A stretch of DNA of 64,000 nucleotides from Populus alba. Its lineage: Eukaryota > Streptophyta > Magnoliopsida > Malpighiales > Salicaceae. Below the pieces are notes generated by a model that worked only from the letters and a program-made list of their open reading frames with translations, did not search any database and was not told where the DNA came from. The translations under genes were made by a program, and so were the position numbers. The stretch is from positions 5,339,501-5,403,500 of the forward strand of contig NC_133289.1 in the NCBI RefSeq assembly GCF_005239225.2, read 5' to 3'. Shown piece by piece: positions 35,111 to 50,533 of the stretch. The first letter of the stretch is position 1; each line of letters opens with the position of its first letter.

Positions 35111-38100
35111 TATATATTTTTTATAAACTATTAAACATGAGTAAAAAAATAATTAATATTTTAAATTAAAATAAAATATTTAAAAATATTTCTTGAATAT
35201 ATGAAATTGTAACACTAAAAATTATTAGTTTCTTATTATATTTTATAAAAATTGAGAGCAATATAATTTATATGTAAAGGCTAAATCAAACTTTTCAACG
35301 TTAAAATACATTTTATACATGAATGATTATAATAAGAGATTTTCAACATACCATAAGATTTTAAAAATCTCCAATTGTCTCTTTACTATTAGAATTTCGT
35401 CAAATTGATCAAGCCTCTTAAAACAATTTGGTCACATTGAATTGTTTACTTTCAATTTTTGGTTACTTACCTCCCATCCATTTTTATATGAGAAAGTCAA
35501 GTGAATTATGCATAAATTAATTAGAATATTTGATTTATTGATTTTTTTAATCCTTAGATGAATTTAACTCTTTAGTAGAAAAAGATTTAAAAAATCTATT
35601 TAAAAAGTTATTAATAAATACCTGTAATTCCAAAAACAAATCCATGAAAAAATAAAAAAAAAATCCATAAAAATTGAAAAAGAACTTTCAACTTCCATGT
35701 TTGGATTTTTTTATATAATATAGTTTATTGTTTAAAAAAATTATTTTTATTTTTTAAGTCATACACAAGGCACTTACCAAGTCCTTGATTTTTTCAACTA
35801 ATGTCTCAGAATTAATCTAACAGAAAAAATAGATGGAGGTTTAACGTAACAAAAAAGAAAAGAAAAGAAGTGAAGGGTACGATGTGACTTATTATTTAAC
35901 CAAATTTTAATAAAAGAGGGATAATTGGTGTTTTTTAAAATGTTAATTAATTAACAGACGAAACCTACGCAATCTAACAGAAAGACCCATTTTCAAATAG
36001 GCCGAAGCTCTTAAATGATTTTGAAGTTAAAAAATAGTTTGGCCCATTTAGCCTCAAAAATATTATGAGAGTAATTAATGGCATGATGGTCATTCATCTA
36101 GTTGATCTAATATTAATGAAATCCTCGTGTAATTGACTAGTAATTATTGATTCCGTTAGATTAACGGATTGATGGTTATTCATCTAATAGGATTACTTGA
36201 TTATTATGGTTATTATCCCTGCCGACATGAATTTTAATTAAAAACACATGTCAAAAAGTGGTGACTAAATCTAAAAAAATGAAATTTTAATTATAGATTT
36301 ACAATAATAATCTCATGAAAAATCAAAATCTATAATTTTAAACACAGTAAATTAAATCATAAGTATCAAAAACAAAAATCAAAGTTAACATACCTTGTAC
36401 CACTTATAATATGAGAGAATCCTCAAATCTTAATTAATTTACTAAGATGATAGCTTACTAGATAGAAGATGTTGTCCAATAACCATCTACAAGCATAGGT
36501 AATCAGGTAAGGATTATTTATATCAATTACATGACAAGTGCTTCGCCGCAGGTTAGATAAAAATAAAATTAAGTAAAAAAATTAATGTTTAGACAACATA
36601 ATAACATTTTAAAAAAGAAAAAAAAATCAATATCAAATGAGAAAAACCAATATCAAATTATGAAAAAAAAAATTAAAAAAATAATGCTATCCCTTCTAAG
36701 TCATTTTATCATAAATAAGAAATTAAAAAAAAACTTAAAAGTGTAATATTCAACTAATTAAATATTAAAATATAAAATTATATATATATATATATATAAA
36801 AGCTCCTGTAAGTCCAAAAAAATACATTAACCCGCCTCGATCGGTCAAATGGATTATAATTTTCTGTGAATTTCTCTCCCAAACACACATCTCATGTAGC
36901 AGTAAATATTTAAAAAATAAAATAAAAGGAGGACTATCCATCTAATTATCACTCTACCATCTAAATTAGCACATGTAAAAACTTTTTTTTCTTACCTGCA
37001 TTCGTACAATTTCTTGATTTTAATCGCAGTGAAATAATTAAAACCATAGCATCTATTTGTAACTTGCCCTTCATCATGTAAACATGTAGGAGGTCAATGC
37101 CACCATTTCTCTATCAGGCAGCACAAAGAAACCATGCACCCTATAAATGTTGATGATCGAAAATAAAGATGGAAAACATTATTATTATAGTGTTAAATCA
37201 AATCAAATCAAATAATTGAAGGTTTTGCTGATGAAAAGATGGGGGTTAGCAAAGTGATTGCCAGCTAGAAACGATGAAGTGTGTGTGTGTGTATCTATGT
37301 ATGTTACATCCTTATTAAAAGTATTTTTAATTAGAGTGGATAAAGAATAGCATCTGATAAAGTTTTTACAATATTTATATTTTATACTCAAATAAAAAAT
37401 TATTTAATGAGCAAGAAATTTAGATATTCATACCATATTAATCGAGTTTTGAATATTTATAGAAACATTTATTATTATATTATTATCTATTATTCAATAT
37501 AAAATAAAATAATAATATATTTATTTGAGGTGTGTATATATTAAAACGATATGCATATGTGTGTGTATATCAGATATTTATAAATATTATATCATATTCA
37601 GAAATATAAATATTATATATTTATATGATATAAATGTATATATATCTTAGGTTAGATTTAGATAATTTTTTTATAATATTTATACCTTACTTATTATTAA
37701 TAGAATAAAATAACTCTAAAAAACCCACTGATCTGCATCAGTTCAAATCGATACAAATGAAGTTCGGACACCCACATTAATCTTACACTAATTTAGCCAG
37801 GCATTAAAATACAGGCAGAAATGTCCACCAATACAGGCAAGGCCAGGCCAACAAAGCGACCTCCGTCCCGGGAAAAACGGTGTCTAATCAGCACCCACAC
37901 ATGTTTCCATGGTGGGGTCACCCCCTCACATGCTTCCATGTAAACACGAACTTCATTTAAGGTTTAATTTAGGCTTAATTCAACTTTAATTTAGGGTTTC
38001 CATCAAGTCGAACTAATCCCACCTGCAATTCTGGAGGAATTGAGTCTCACGCAGTTGAAGTATTGAAGCCAGTTGAAAACGAATGTTTTGGACCGATGCA

Positions 38101-38780
38101 TGTATATGTTATGTATTGCCTCTTGTTTAATTGGAAAAAGTTTTCAGCAACGTTAGTTTGTTTTCGACAGATTTCTCTTTAGTCCCTATAGCTTAAAGTA
38201 GTTATTTTAGGTCCCTAGTTTTGTTTTATTTAGATATTGATTCTTGTTTGAAATCTGGCATGGTCCTTATATTTTTCAAAAACTAAAATTCACTCATTGA
38301 AACAACAACAACAACAATAATACAATCAGATTCCTATATGATTAATTATATATATAGTTTTTCTTTTATGTAATGTCTATTACTATTTGCTATGCGTTTT
38401 AATTTTTAATTGCCATCTCTTGTAAGGTATAATTGACTAATTACCGTTATAATTATTCTGTTTTATTATAATCCTTAAAATTACAAAATCATTACATTAT
38501 AGGACTTAATGTATTATTTATAACACGTTGTTAATGTATAAAAAATCAACATTGTCATGTATATTAATTAATGAATTCAGTCAATATCAATCACTAATGC
38601 TACAAGAATAGTCCTAAGCAGATTTCATTCCATCGCTATCATGAATATATTTAGATTATAAGTGATCATGGATGTCAGTGTTAACAGTGCTTTTTTTTTT
38701 TTTTTTGAATGATGTCAATATATTAATAATAAATAAAGACAAGGGCTTATAGTAGCCTTCACATTCAGAAAATCTCAAAA
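35111..38780. other. Intergenic, AT-rich, no supported gene
   Basis: The stretch contains a (TA)n run at about 36780-36798, a short (GT)n tract near 37280-37291 and many A/T tracts. A unique-looking, less AT-rich patch at about 37730-38060 has no recognisable coding capacity. Nothing else is supported. Confidence 0.45.
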
Positions 38781-39339
38781 CACTAAAGAAATATTTTGTT
38801 GGTGTAAATAAAATAATATTATTGGTATAAAAACCATTGAATAATTTATTGATGGAAACATGTCGTTAGGAAGTATCTCGTCGCTAATGTCATATTTGTT
38901 AGTAATTTCATGATGATTTTTACCAATGAAATTCCGACATATACTTTGATCTATAATATTTTTGTGTCACTAATGGTTCACCGACAGAACAAGAATAACA
39001 TATTACATTAGTGATTCTATTGGGGTGGATTGAAACAATTAATAACTTTCTGTAATTCTCCGATAAAAGGTTGATCATTTATCGATGAAATTTTCATCGG
39101 TCTTTATTTTTTTTTAAATGCTATAAAATAATTTTACAATGACATCAAAACTATATCAAAAAACTAATTTAAATTGAAGACAAATTTTATATAATGTAAA
39201 AAAAAAATACAAATGTTTATAAAAATCAATTAAATTGAAGAAAAAGTTTTTTATAATAAAATCAATAACTAATGTATATATAAATGAATTAAAAGCTCTA
39301 GTTGTAGGTTCGAAGGGGGGAGGATAATGACTGGAAAAG

Positions 39340-40186
39340 TATGCTTCATACTTCTCCATGATCTGCTCTATTTTTATTTTTTTTTAGTGTTTCATATTTT
39401 GTCTCCATTTCGACCCTTAAAGCATCAACCCGTTGTTCAGCTAACTTCTCAATGGTTGTTGATGGTTAACTCGAGCTGCATTATAGGGTGCCTACAGTCA
39501 AAACACTACAACTCAATCTCATATATCAAGTCGTAATCATAGAGATATTGTAATCTTGATTCTTATCGGATCCATTGGTTACTTCAACCTCTAACCTCAA
39601 ATCTGAATTATGTTCTGAATGAGTTGAAGGGTCCTCTCCATGCTTTGTACATGTGGCGATGTTATATTGTTCCTACACCATATAAAAATAAGTCAGAGAT
39701 ATGAATGAAAAAACATTAGTCCAAATAATATACAAAAATGTTTCAAAGTCTACTTACAATAAATACCTCAGCTCGACTATCAATAAACTATTGCATCCTT
39801 TTCCATGGATCCTCCCTCTGTATATATGTGTTTCCATATACAACTACATTAGAGTAGGCTCGCGCCCAAGATATATAGCCTGCAAATTAAATACGTCGGT
39901 TATTAGTTAAACACAAATTATAGGTGCCATTTTCAAAAAAATATATGAAATTAAAACAACCTCTCTAACCAGGCGCTTTGCATGGTTTGTAAAAGAAAAC
40001 GACTTGTTGGTATGCTTGCTAGTGGAATCGTGAGTCTCCTTATTTTTTTTCTAGAACTCACATCGTGAATGCCTTTGAAAACCTTCTAATGTATAAAACT
40101 CTAAGTATCTTTTCTAATTTCTCTTAATGATGTAGGGAGGTCTATAATTCTTCTAAACCTTAAAGTCACCTTACTCATTTTTTCTC
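39340..40186 (-). pseudogene. Decayed En/Spm-type transposase (C-terminal part)
   Basis: Minus-strand scraps in several frames read EKLAEQRVDALRVEMETKYE (near 39400-39465), YGNTYIQREDPWKRMQ (near 39790-39850), THDSTSKHTNKSFSFTNHA (near 39970-40035), VFKGIHDVSSRK (near 40050-40085) and MSKVTLRFRRIIDLPTSL (near 40120-40180). Stops and frame changes separate them. The charged coiled-coil end and the overall pattern suggest a plant Ptta/En/Spm transposase remnant. Just beyond the nested insertion, at about 41610-41700, two tandem 44-bp copies read HYSVEFNEFL. The assignment is by resemblance only. Confidence 0.45.
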
Positions 40187-40189
40187 TTA

Positions 40190-41567
40190 GAGCATGTTTG
40201 TTTGCAGGAAAGTGAATTCCTGGAATTCACTTTCCTTGTTTTCCCATGTTTGGTAACCATTTGGAAAAGGAGTCAACGGAATTGAAATTCCGGTTAAAGT
40301 TAAAAAAGCAACACTATGAAAGGAAAGTGTTTTCCTTCTGTTAAAGAAAGGAAAACACTTTCTTTTTTTTTCTCCGTTCATTTGCCTAAATAACAGTCTC
40401 TCTTTCTCTTTTATTTCATCAAAACCAAATACTCCGTTCATTTCCTTTTTTTTGCCTCCGGAGTCGCATCTAACATTGGCTTGGAAGAAGACGATGATGA
40501 AGGTGCAGTGGCTGGCCAAAGTTTGCTCTCTCCTCTGTATAATCTCCCTCCCTCTGTTTGTTGCTTTTTTTTCTTTAATCTTCTCTGTTTCCTTGAGAAG
40601 AAACAGAGGAACGAAAGTCAGTTTATTTTCTTCTCTCCCCCCCCCGTTTCATTGGTTTTTTTGTGTCTGGGTTTAGCCTCTCCCTCTCTTTCAGTTCTGC
40701 TCTCCTCTCCTTCGTTGCTTTTTTTCTTCACCTCCTCTGTTTCCTTGAGAAGAAACAGAGGAACGAAAAGCCCGTTTATTTTCTCCTCCCCCACCCTTTC
40801 GTTTCTGTGATCCTCTTCTGTGGTCTTTCGTTCTCTGGCTTTTATAGCCAGAGAACAATGACGTTTCATCCATTGATTGCAGGTGTAATGGTGGCGGTGG
40901 GCGGCTGAACGGTTGAGGAAGATGAACAGTGTCTAGAAACGGCACCGTTTTTGGTGTTTAATGGTTATTTTCAGTTTGGCCCTTGAAGTTTTAACAGTTT
41001 TGTAATTAAGCTCCTGGTTTAAACTGTAATTGGCCCCCTGCATTTGCACGAAAATTTCAATGTAGTCCTTGGATTTTAATTGTGCAATTTTGACCCCAAA
41101 CTTTAATAGTTCTTCAATTAAGTCCCTGCTTTAATTAATTTAATTAAATCCAAGTCCAATTAAGTCTCAAAAATTATCGATTCTCCAATTAAACCCTTAA
41201 TTTGATTAATTAAATTAATTTCAAGCTCAATTAAGTCTCAAAACTTATCAATTCTCTAATTAAACCCTTAATTGTATGAATATGAGATATAATAAAAAAA
41301 AAATTCATCATTATACATTTTAGATTTCATTTTTTTTTATTGTAAGTGATTAAATATTTTATATATATTAGATAAATTTGAAAAAAAAATTAATTCATTA
41401 ATAAATTATTTTCCAATTCATTTTCCATAATACAACCAAACACTGGAAAGTGTTTTCCAGTTCATTTTTCATAACACTACCAAACATCGAAAAATACTTT
41501 CCCGGAATTCACTTTCCAGGAATTCACTTTCCAAAAGGAATTCACTTTCCTGCAAACAAACGGAGCC
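40190..41567. mobile_element. Non-autonomous PIF/Harbinger-type element A (1378 bp)
   Basis: The left end GAGCATGTTTGTTTGCAGG and the right end, read inward as GGCTCCGTTTGTTTGCAGG, form terminal inverted repeats extending through AAAGTGAATTCC. The element is flanked by a TTA target-site duplication (40187-40189 and 41568-41570), as expected for PIF/Harbinger (Tourist-like) elements. No transposase was seen. The right ~230 bp is the reverse complement of the left part of element B at 58.8 kb, so the two are relatives. The interior has pyrimidine-rich sequence, two copies of a hairpin motif, and an A/T-rich stretch with a ~73-bp direct repeat near 41145-41275. It interrupts the CACTA remnant. 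Confidence 0.75.
40565..40812. repeat. Two copies of a ~150-bp unit with a 26-28 bp hairpin
   Basis: Inside element A the palindrome CTCTGTTTC-cttgaga-GAAACAGAG occurs at 40583-40608 and again at about 40734-40761, each followed by gaacgaaa and a C-rich tract. The surrounding sequence is also duplicated, with an offset near 152 bp. Confidence 0.75.
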
Positions 41568-42112
41568 TTAGCATAAGTATGTGTTTCATATCATAAATCG
41601 TGCAACCTGCTTCAAAAATTCATTAAACTCAACGCTATAATGAAACTCGGTTCAAAAATTCATTAAACTCAATACTATAATGAAGCCCTTCTCCAACCAA
41701 GAACCAAGCATATATAGACCCTCTAAATAAGGTAAAAACTTGTATTATGACCCCAACAACTTGAAATGAGCTAAATAAAATCCAAACTACCCAGCAAAAC
41801 AAGCATCTAAGAATTTAAAAAGATATATGGAACATATTGCATCTTAATAGCTTGATGTCTCAAATGTAACACTCCATGATCTCAAAGGTTAAGTTGTTAA
41901 GATTTGGAATTTCCAGACACAAAAAAATATAGAATAATTAGGATGTATTTAGGAATTATCCTTGACTTATTAATAATTGATACTCGTTATAATTATGTAA
42001 CAAGAATTTCTTGGCAGAATACTAATTAAATGAAGATTAAGGGACTTAACATTTTATCCTCGTTAATAAAATCTACATATTCCAATTCATTAAAAAATAG
42101 TGAATTATGATG

Positions 42113-42265
42113 TATAAATATTTTAACGTTAATTATTAAGAGTTCAATTTCACAACACTTGTAATTAATAATAAGCCTTAATAAATATATGGTGTAGACA
42201 ATTCCTTAATGTAAATTATGTAGAGTTCAAAACACTTCTAGTTATAATCTTTTTTAGTCATATAT

Positions 42266-42362
<97 letters not shown>

Positions 42363-42605
42363 AGCCACAACTTTCTTGCACCGAAACAAATTTAACCATA
42401 CTATAGGTGTTTTAGGTACTTCAAGTTTTACTGATTTTTTTTGATGTAGACAAATTCTTAACCTAAATTATCAAGAGTTTAATCTTGAAAAAACTTAGCA
42501 AGCTTTTACTAAATTTGTGGTGCTTACACAGAATTTCTTAACTTAAATTATCAAAAGTTTTAATTCTGAAAAAGACTTTTAATTAACAGTAATCGTTACT
42601 GAAAT
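42113..42605. repeat. Degenerate ~85-bp repeat array around an ATC microsatellite
   Basis: Units with the order aattccttaa-(c/t)-taaattatcaagagtt(t)aat-aaaacttagttaataat-taagctttaataaat-tggtgtagaca occur near 42115, 42200, 42440 and 42530, with strong divergence. A further relative may begin near 42000. The trinucleotide run at 42267-42361 splits the array. The array lies 0.5-1 kb upstream of the MIR396 TATA box. Confidence 0.55.
42267..42361. repeat. (TCA)n trinucleotide microsatellite, about 31 uninterrupted units
   Basis: Ninety-five bases of perfect TCA/ATC repeat follow a short TA run. It lies about 0.75 kb upstream of the putative TATA box of the plus-strand MIR396. Its length and perfection imply that it is highly mutable. 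Confidence 0.97.
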
Positions 42606-42810
42606 ATTTACGATGCACGAAGATGCTAAAAAGAGTTAGAGATTTTAATCACAGGGCATCATTCCTCCACTACTCTCAAATCCTAAAACTGGGAAGTAGT
42701 TTTTCTTATTTCCTTTGCTGGCCATTAAAATAAGGGAAGAAACTCAGAAAATGGTAAGCTCAAGTAGCCATTTAAGGCGCGTAGGGGTTAGACTTTTCTT
42801 CCAACGCATA

Positions 42811-42818
42811 GTGGGACC
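42811..42818 (+). promoter_or_regulatory. TCP-type binding site (GTGGGACC) upstream of MIR396
   Basis: GTGGGACC (GGTCCCAC on the other strand) matches the class I TCP consensus GGNCCCAC. It lies about 300 bp upstream of the TATA-like box at 43111. TCP4 is known to activate MIR396 in Arabidopsis; relevance here is inference. Confidence 0.45.
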
Positions 42819-43110
42819 CATGTATGTGCCCTCACAAGGGTAACCGTCACCGTCAGATCCGGCTGTTTGCATCAGAACCGCACATATATTAATGGGATTT
42901 TTTGATACTTTAATCAAAACATTTTGTTGGTAGTGAGGAGATTAGTGGGATCAAGAAAAATAGTCAGCTTTCTGTAAAAATAGTTGTAGTTAGAGAATTG
43001 CTAAGAAAAATAATAATAAAAAAACAATTAAAGATGGAGTTTGGTGGGGCTCAGTTTTCTTAGGCCCAATATTCTTCTTGGGATTGGTGGTAAAAAGGAC
43101 CTCAAATCCG

Positions 43111-43119
43111 CTATAAGTA
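43111..43119 (+). promoter_or_regulatory. TATA-like box (CTATAAGTA) of MIR396
   Basis: It lies about 218 bp upstream of the hairpin. It is followed about 30 bp later by an (AC)n and then a CT-rich leader, typical of a plant primary miRNA start at about 43140-43150. A second TATA-like CTATATATTTTG near 43184 is an alternative. Confidence 0.55.
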
Positions 43120-43328
43120 CCAGCCTTTCTCACCCTAAACCCACACACACACCACCTCTCTTTCATGGTCTCTCTCTTTTATCCCTATATATTTTGAATT
43201 ATCTTTTCTCTCTTTGCAGTTAGCCCTCCTGCCCTTCCCTTCTCTTTACAAACCTTGCTAGGGTTTGTTTATGGAGGGCCTTGAAGCTCCTAAAATACTT
43301 AAATCTAAGTTTTGCGGTGGTCTATATG

Positions 43329-46214
<2,886 letters not shown>

Positions 46215-46401
46215 TTTTTGAGGTTGCCAGCCCCTAGTATTCGAGTTGTCCCGACTAATCTAGTAGTCGTCCTGAGTCGCATACCTGGCAGTGACAGGTA
46301 TGGCTATCAATAGGTGTTGCTGCGTATACAATAACTCGAAACCGAGACCTTGTTTAAGCACAACAAGCTATTTACCACTTGAACCAACCCCGTTGATTTT
46401 C
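46215..46401 (-). mobile_element. tRNA-derived SINE (family 1), minus strand
   Basis: Read on the minus strand, the element begins ggggttggttcaagtggtaa (A-box-like TGGTTCAAGTGGT) and then carries a degenerate B box (GGTTTCGAGTT). It ends in a short A-rich tail (plus-strand ttttttt near 46213-46219). Imperfect target-site duplications flank it: cctgatttagtt at 46203-46214 and cctgacttagtt at 46402-46413, with one mismatch. No cloverleaf forms, so it is not a tRNA gene. Confidence 0.7.
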
Positions 46402-46984
46402 CCTGACTTAGTTGGCACACAACAGAATCTCAAAGTTAGAATCATAGTTGGCAATATAGGCTAAACTAAAGTAAAGTCTCAGCACCGAGAGTTGCAACCA
46501 TGCATAAACAGTAACATATATTCTTCTCTTTTACACGGTAGTAAGTACTGATCATTCATGGCAGTTGATTTTTTGTTCGTACACGTTTTTTAACCAAACT
46601 TTTCATCCTTTTACTTTCTTTTTAGGGTCAACAAAGTTTCCATTTATCGTTGTTGTTGTGCACTCTCACATCAAATAAAAAGGCAAAGGTAGCTTTTGCA
46701 TTTCATATGATGCTTCATGACCAATTGTTCTAATCGTAGAGCAGCATTAGTTTTGTATCAATAGCGACGTGACTGTTCCGTTTCCCCACCACATGGAAGC
46801 AGCGCGCGATATTATTGCTTGGCTCTGCCATTTCCCTTTCATGTTCCCCGTAGTTAATTTCCAGAGTGTACTCTTTTAGTTTATGTGACAAGTTGATTTT
46901 TCTTTTCATATCAACTGATATTACATAGCATCTATCCTTGGTTATATACAAATAATTACGCACATACATGTATTAAGTTGTAGT

Positions 46985-47182
46985 TTTGAGTTTGTGACCT
47001 AGCAGTGGAAAGGATTTATTTTCTTTTTCTATACTCGGGTTCGATCGTGTATGTTTGTCACCCCCACAATGTCTTACTTGTCTATTGAACTTGCATGATG
47101 TTTAATAGATCCGAAAATTAATCATGATGTATGCAAACTGACCCGAATACTTCAGATTATTAAAAATAAAAAATAAAAAAAA
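46985..47182 (+). mobile_element. tRNA-derived SINE (family 2), older copy
   Basis: It has an A-box-like tgacctagcagtgg and a B box GGGTTCGATCG (47038-47048). The body, with tttgtcacccccac-atg and gatgt-taatagatccg, ends in aaaaataaaaaataaaaaaa. It aligns along its length with the SINE at 55.8 kb but has more changes. A short tgtagtt on both sides may be the rest of a target-site duplication. Confidence 0.75.
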
Positions 47183-50100
47183 TGTAGTTCAATATCCATA
47201 TAATGTGGGCACATGGGGCAAGCTAGTCTGTTGTGATTGTTTCAATTGTACCATCAGTGATTCATACACAATGCTCAACCGATCTTATGGTGTAATGAGC
47301 TTGATTATGACGTTTTTGGCTGCTGCTAATGGTCCTTCATTATGATTATGTGACCTGGAGTTAAGTTGCAGTTAAAAGCGAGTGAAATGGGGAATTATGA
47401 ACTCCTGTATATCCAGTTAATTGGTAGATTTAAATTAAAGCTAACTATTCAACAAGGGAATCTTTCGTGGCTAAATTCTTCCCAAATAGAGGATAAGGTC
47501 TCTTACTTTTAGGGAAATTAATAGGGGGCCAGTTATCCCATGTTAATTAGCCATAACCCTCTTTTCTTTTTTCTCAAAAGAAGTGTCGCATCTTTTTTTA
47601 TTCGGTGCTTAAAATGTCGCATCTTCTACCAAAACAATGCTGTATATGTGATAGCTTTAGTTTTGCTTAAATACATGTCAAAAGAACAGAGAATGCATCA
47701 ATTGAAATCTAATTAAGATGGATTGTGGAGATATAAATGGAAGATCGATCGCCATAGAACATCATCTAATAAATATTGCAAACAATGCTCCTCAACTGTG
47801 AAACAATAAGTACAGTATATTTTGTTGTAAATTCTTACCGCCGAGAACCTGATCTTGAAGCATAACTCATTACATATATGATTGTCAAAAGAGTAGTTTC
47901 ATGAAGAATTATTTCACCTCATTAATTATTAAAGAGTACTGTGGTGCTGGGAGATCGTACCTTGGTATGATGCCCTGGCTAGCTTTCCACATCTCTTCAG
48001 CTTTCAGCCTTCATATATAAAGGAGGTGATCATTGCAAACCATTAGTTCTTTTCTTTTTGTAACGTGGTTGTTAGGTTTCCTAGCTAGCTAGACATCTCC
48101 TTGGTGGCTTTCTTATGCAGTAACTTTGGAATTTTCTTGATAAGATCATTTCACACATCCAACAAAAAAAAAAGGAGGTGATGGCAAGAAGAATAGGTCA
48201 TATTCGCTACAGAGAAAACACTTCCAAGGACATGTGAGAAGCCATTTACTTGAGAAACCAGGCTATGTACGAAAAATGGTAAAAACAGTCTTGTTCTATA
48301 CCTAATGGCCAAACCAATCAGCCTGAACGCCATCCCACTATAGAAATTTGGACGATTGTCCATAGTTGGGTCAGCACTTCAGAGATTCGTTGTTGTTTTT
48401 GGAAACGAAAGCTTGCTTCAGCTTTCATCTCGAATGCTCCATGGACAACAATATTCATGCATTGCGAAAAATATATACACCAGTTCATAAACATTTGAAT
48501 TATTGCTGCTCTTTTACCTTTAGCTGCCATGTTGTCTATTCGCACAAAGCTGACTTCAACGAATACTAATGGACGAGGCATCTCTTGAATGCTAAATGAA
48601 TGTTAATGGTCTAATATTATTCAGTGCATTAACAATATTTATCTTGAGGTGTTGAACAGGTCTGCCATGCCCCCCTGTCTGCCCTATTATAAACTAGTTT
48701 TGGTGGACCTGCCCCTTCATCAGCATTCTTTCATACTCAACATTAAAAGCAATAGGCTTTTCATATTTCATTATTTGCATCAGGTAAAGATTCCCTTAAC
48801 AAAGCTTCATTGTCTAATGGGCCTTTTCCCTATTTCACTTATGTTAATCCACTGTGAACACACAACCAGCCTTTGGAGTTTTAGTTCTTCCTTCAAACCA
48901 AGAACTATCCCTTGCAATGCATGAGATTTAGGAAAATTAAACAAGAAAACTTGTTTCAAATCCTTCTATATCTACTATATATTTGGAATAAATCAAGGGC
49001 TCGATCTAGTATTTTCAACTGTGTCAAGAAATTAAATAAATAAATAAAGGTTTCAATGTTGTAATCAAATTTGACGGGATCTAATTGATTTGGGGCAGAT
49101 CATTTATAAATGCTTAAGACCTAGAAAGCCTAAGATGGTAAGCAGCAGTATATGATATTTGATCTGTAATGATGAGATTAGCTACTTGCCGGAGGCAATT
49201 TACTTTTTATTTATTTGGCTGTAACAAGCCAATGAGATTTTTCTGCACGTTGCTGATTGTCCTTGATTGGTTAAACCCCATCTGGTCATCATAACATGCC
49301 AAGCATCATAGTAGAAACAAAATTGGTACCATATATATGATCTCTAAACTGAAAATTAAACTGTTCTACATCATTTCTTGTAGCCTGTAATAAAATATAT
49401 GCCTTGAATCCTCGAAACAGTTTGAACGTACAAAATTGATCTAAGAGACCAAAAAAAGAAAAACATCCTAGAAATGAAGAGGAATTTACGTTGTATTTCG
49501 ATCAAGATTGCTTGAAATTAGAAAACAAAATTACCTTATTCGTGGAAATTAAAAAAGAAAAACTAAAAGAGAGAGATAATTAGGAATCCCGACAGCCAGA
49601 CCCCAAGTTGCAATGATTCTCTGCAACTTAACACTGAATCAAGAATTATATAAAGAATTATGGGAATTTTCATGGACTGCAATGCAGAACCTAGTACAAA
49701 GGCTTCGAGTTAGATATCAAGATTCAAAAGAACAATAATAATTGTGTAGGTTTGTACAAGTTGAGATCATCAGCTAAATTAACAACTGAGAAATGTAATC
49801 AAAACCCAATAATTTATACATTATTGTATAAATGCACAAATCTTCAACTACCAGAAAAGTGGGGGGAGAGAGAGAGAGAGTGGAGAAGAGGTAGAAAAAA
49901 CACTGATGTCAGAATGTGGAAGAGTGGTTAAAAATGATGTCAACAAAGTGACAAAGTTAAACCTTTTTCACGGAAACGTAGGCGATCATGTTAGAAATGA
50001 ACCAAAAAACCAACAGGAAGAACTATCATCGTTAACAACAAAAAGGAAAGGTAGGGAATCTTCCCTGCGAGGAACACAAAACACAACTCCTTTTCTTTCC

Positions 50101-50533
50101 CCCTCACAATTTTGATTCAATGACCATTATTTATGTTAATCTTAGGGAAAGTTGAATTTCCAATTACTAAATAGGACTTCAAAATGTTCTGTTACTCTCT
50201 TCATGCATGGTTTAAATTGTTTGAAGCCTAATTTCTCCTCTCTAACAGCAAAAAGGGGGAAGTTTTGGTGAAGATATCATAGAGGATGAAACCCCGTATC
50301 ATAATTCATCACAAAAACCAAATCTTTGTCAAGAATTCTCATGGATTAGAAGAGAATTTTCCTTACAAAACAAGAAGAAGAAATTAAAGCCATTAAAAAA
50401 GTTATGCAAAAAAAGGGTCTAAATTACAAGAGATTACCATGATCCATGCAAGGAGGAAGATGATCAAAGCTTCTTGGATGCAGTCCATGGGAGAGATCTT
50501 GACCATAAAAGAAAGAAACAGATCGCCCCAAAA
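47183..50533. other. Region between SINE and minus-strand MIR396, no supported gene
   Basis: Open frames at 48151-48581 (minus) and 48649-48924 (plus) are short, have no recognisable domain, no convincing splice context and overlapping alternatives. A purine-rich (GA)n patch lies near 49862-49882. Part of 50.0-50.5 kb may be downstream primary transcript of the minus-strand MIR396. Confidence 0.45.

Larger units (their letters stand above)
38781..41700 (-). mobile_element. Remnant CACTA (En/Spm) transposon, interrupted
   Basis: A CACTA-type terminus (CACTAAAGAAATA) at 38781 is followed by subterminal-like short repeats (attgatggaaa, tcgtcgctaatg, tgaaattccgacata, caccgacagaac, tttatcgatgaaattttcatcgg) to about 39110. 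Beyond it, minus-strand pieces of a transposase-like frame run to about 41700, split by the Harbinger-type insertion at 40190-41567. The opposite terminus was not found. The class assignment is inference from termini and coding scraps. Confidence 0.5.

Noticed and set aside
40187..40945. Cluster of overlapping frames on both strands (up to 110 codons)
   Set aside because: All lie inside Harbinger-type element A in C/T-rich sequence, and the composition explains the open frames.
42267..42361. Regular repeat array considered as CRISPR-like
   Set aside because: It is a pure trinucleotide microsatellite without spacers, in a plant genome.
48151..48581. Two overlapping minus-strand frames of 70-87 codons
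   Set aside because: No recognisable domain, and overlapping frames with no preference between them; likely chance or old repeat.
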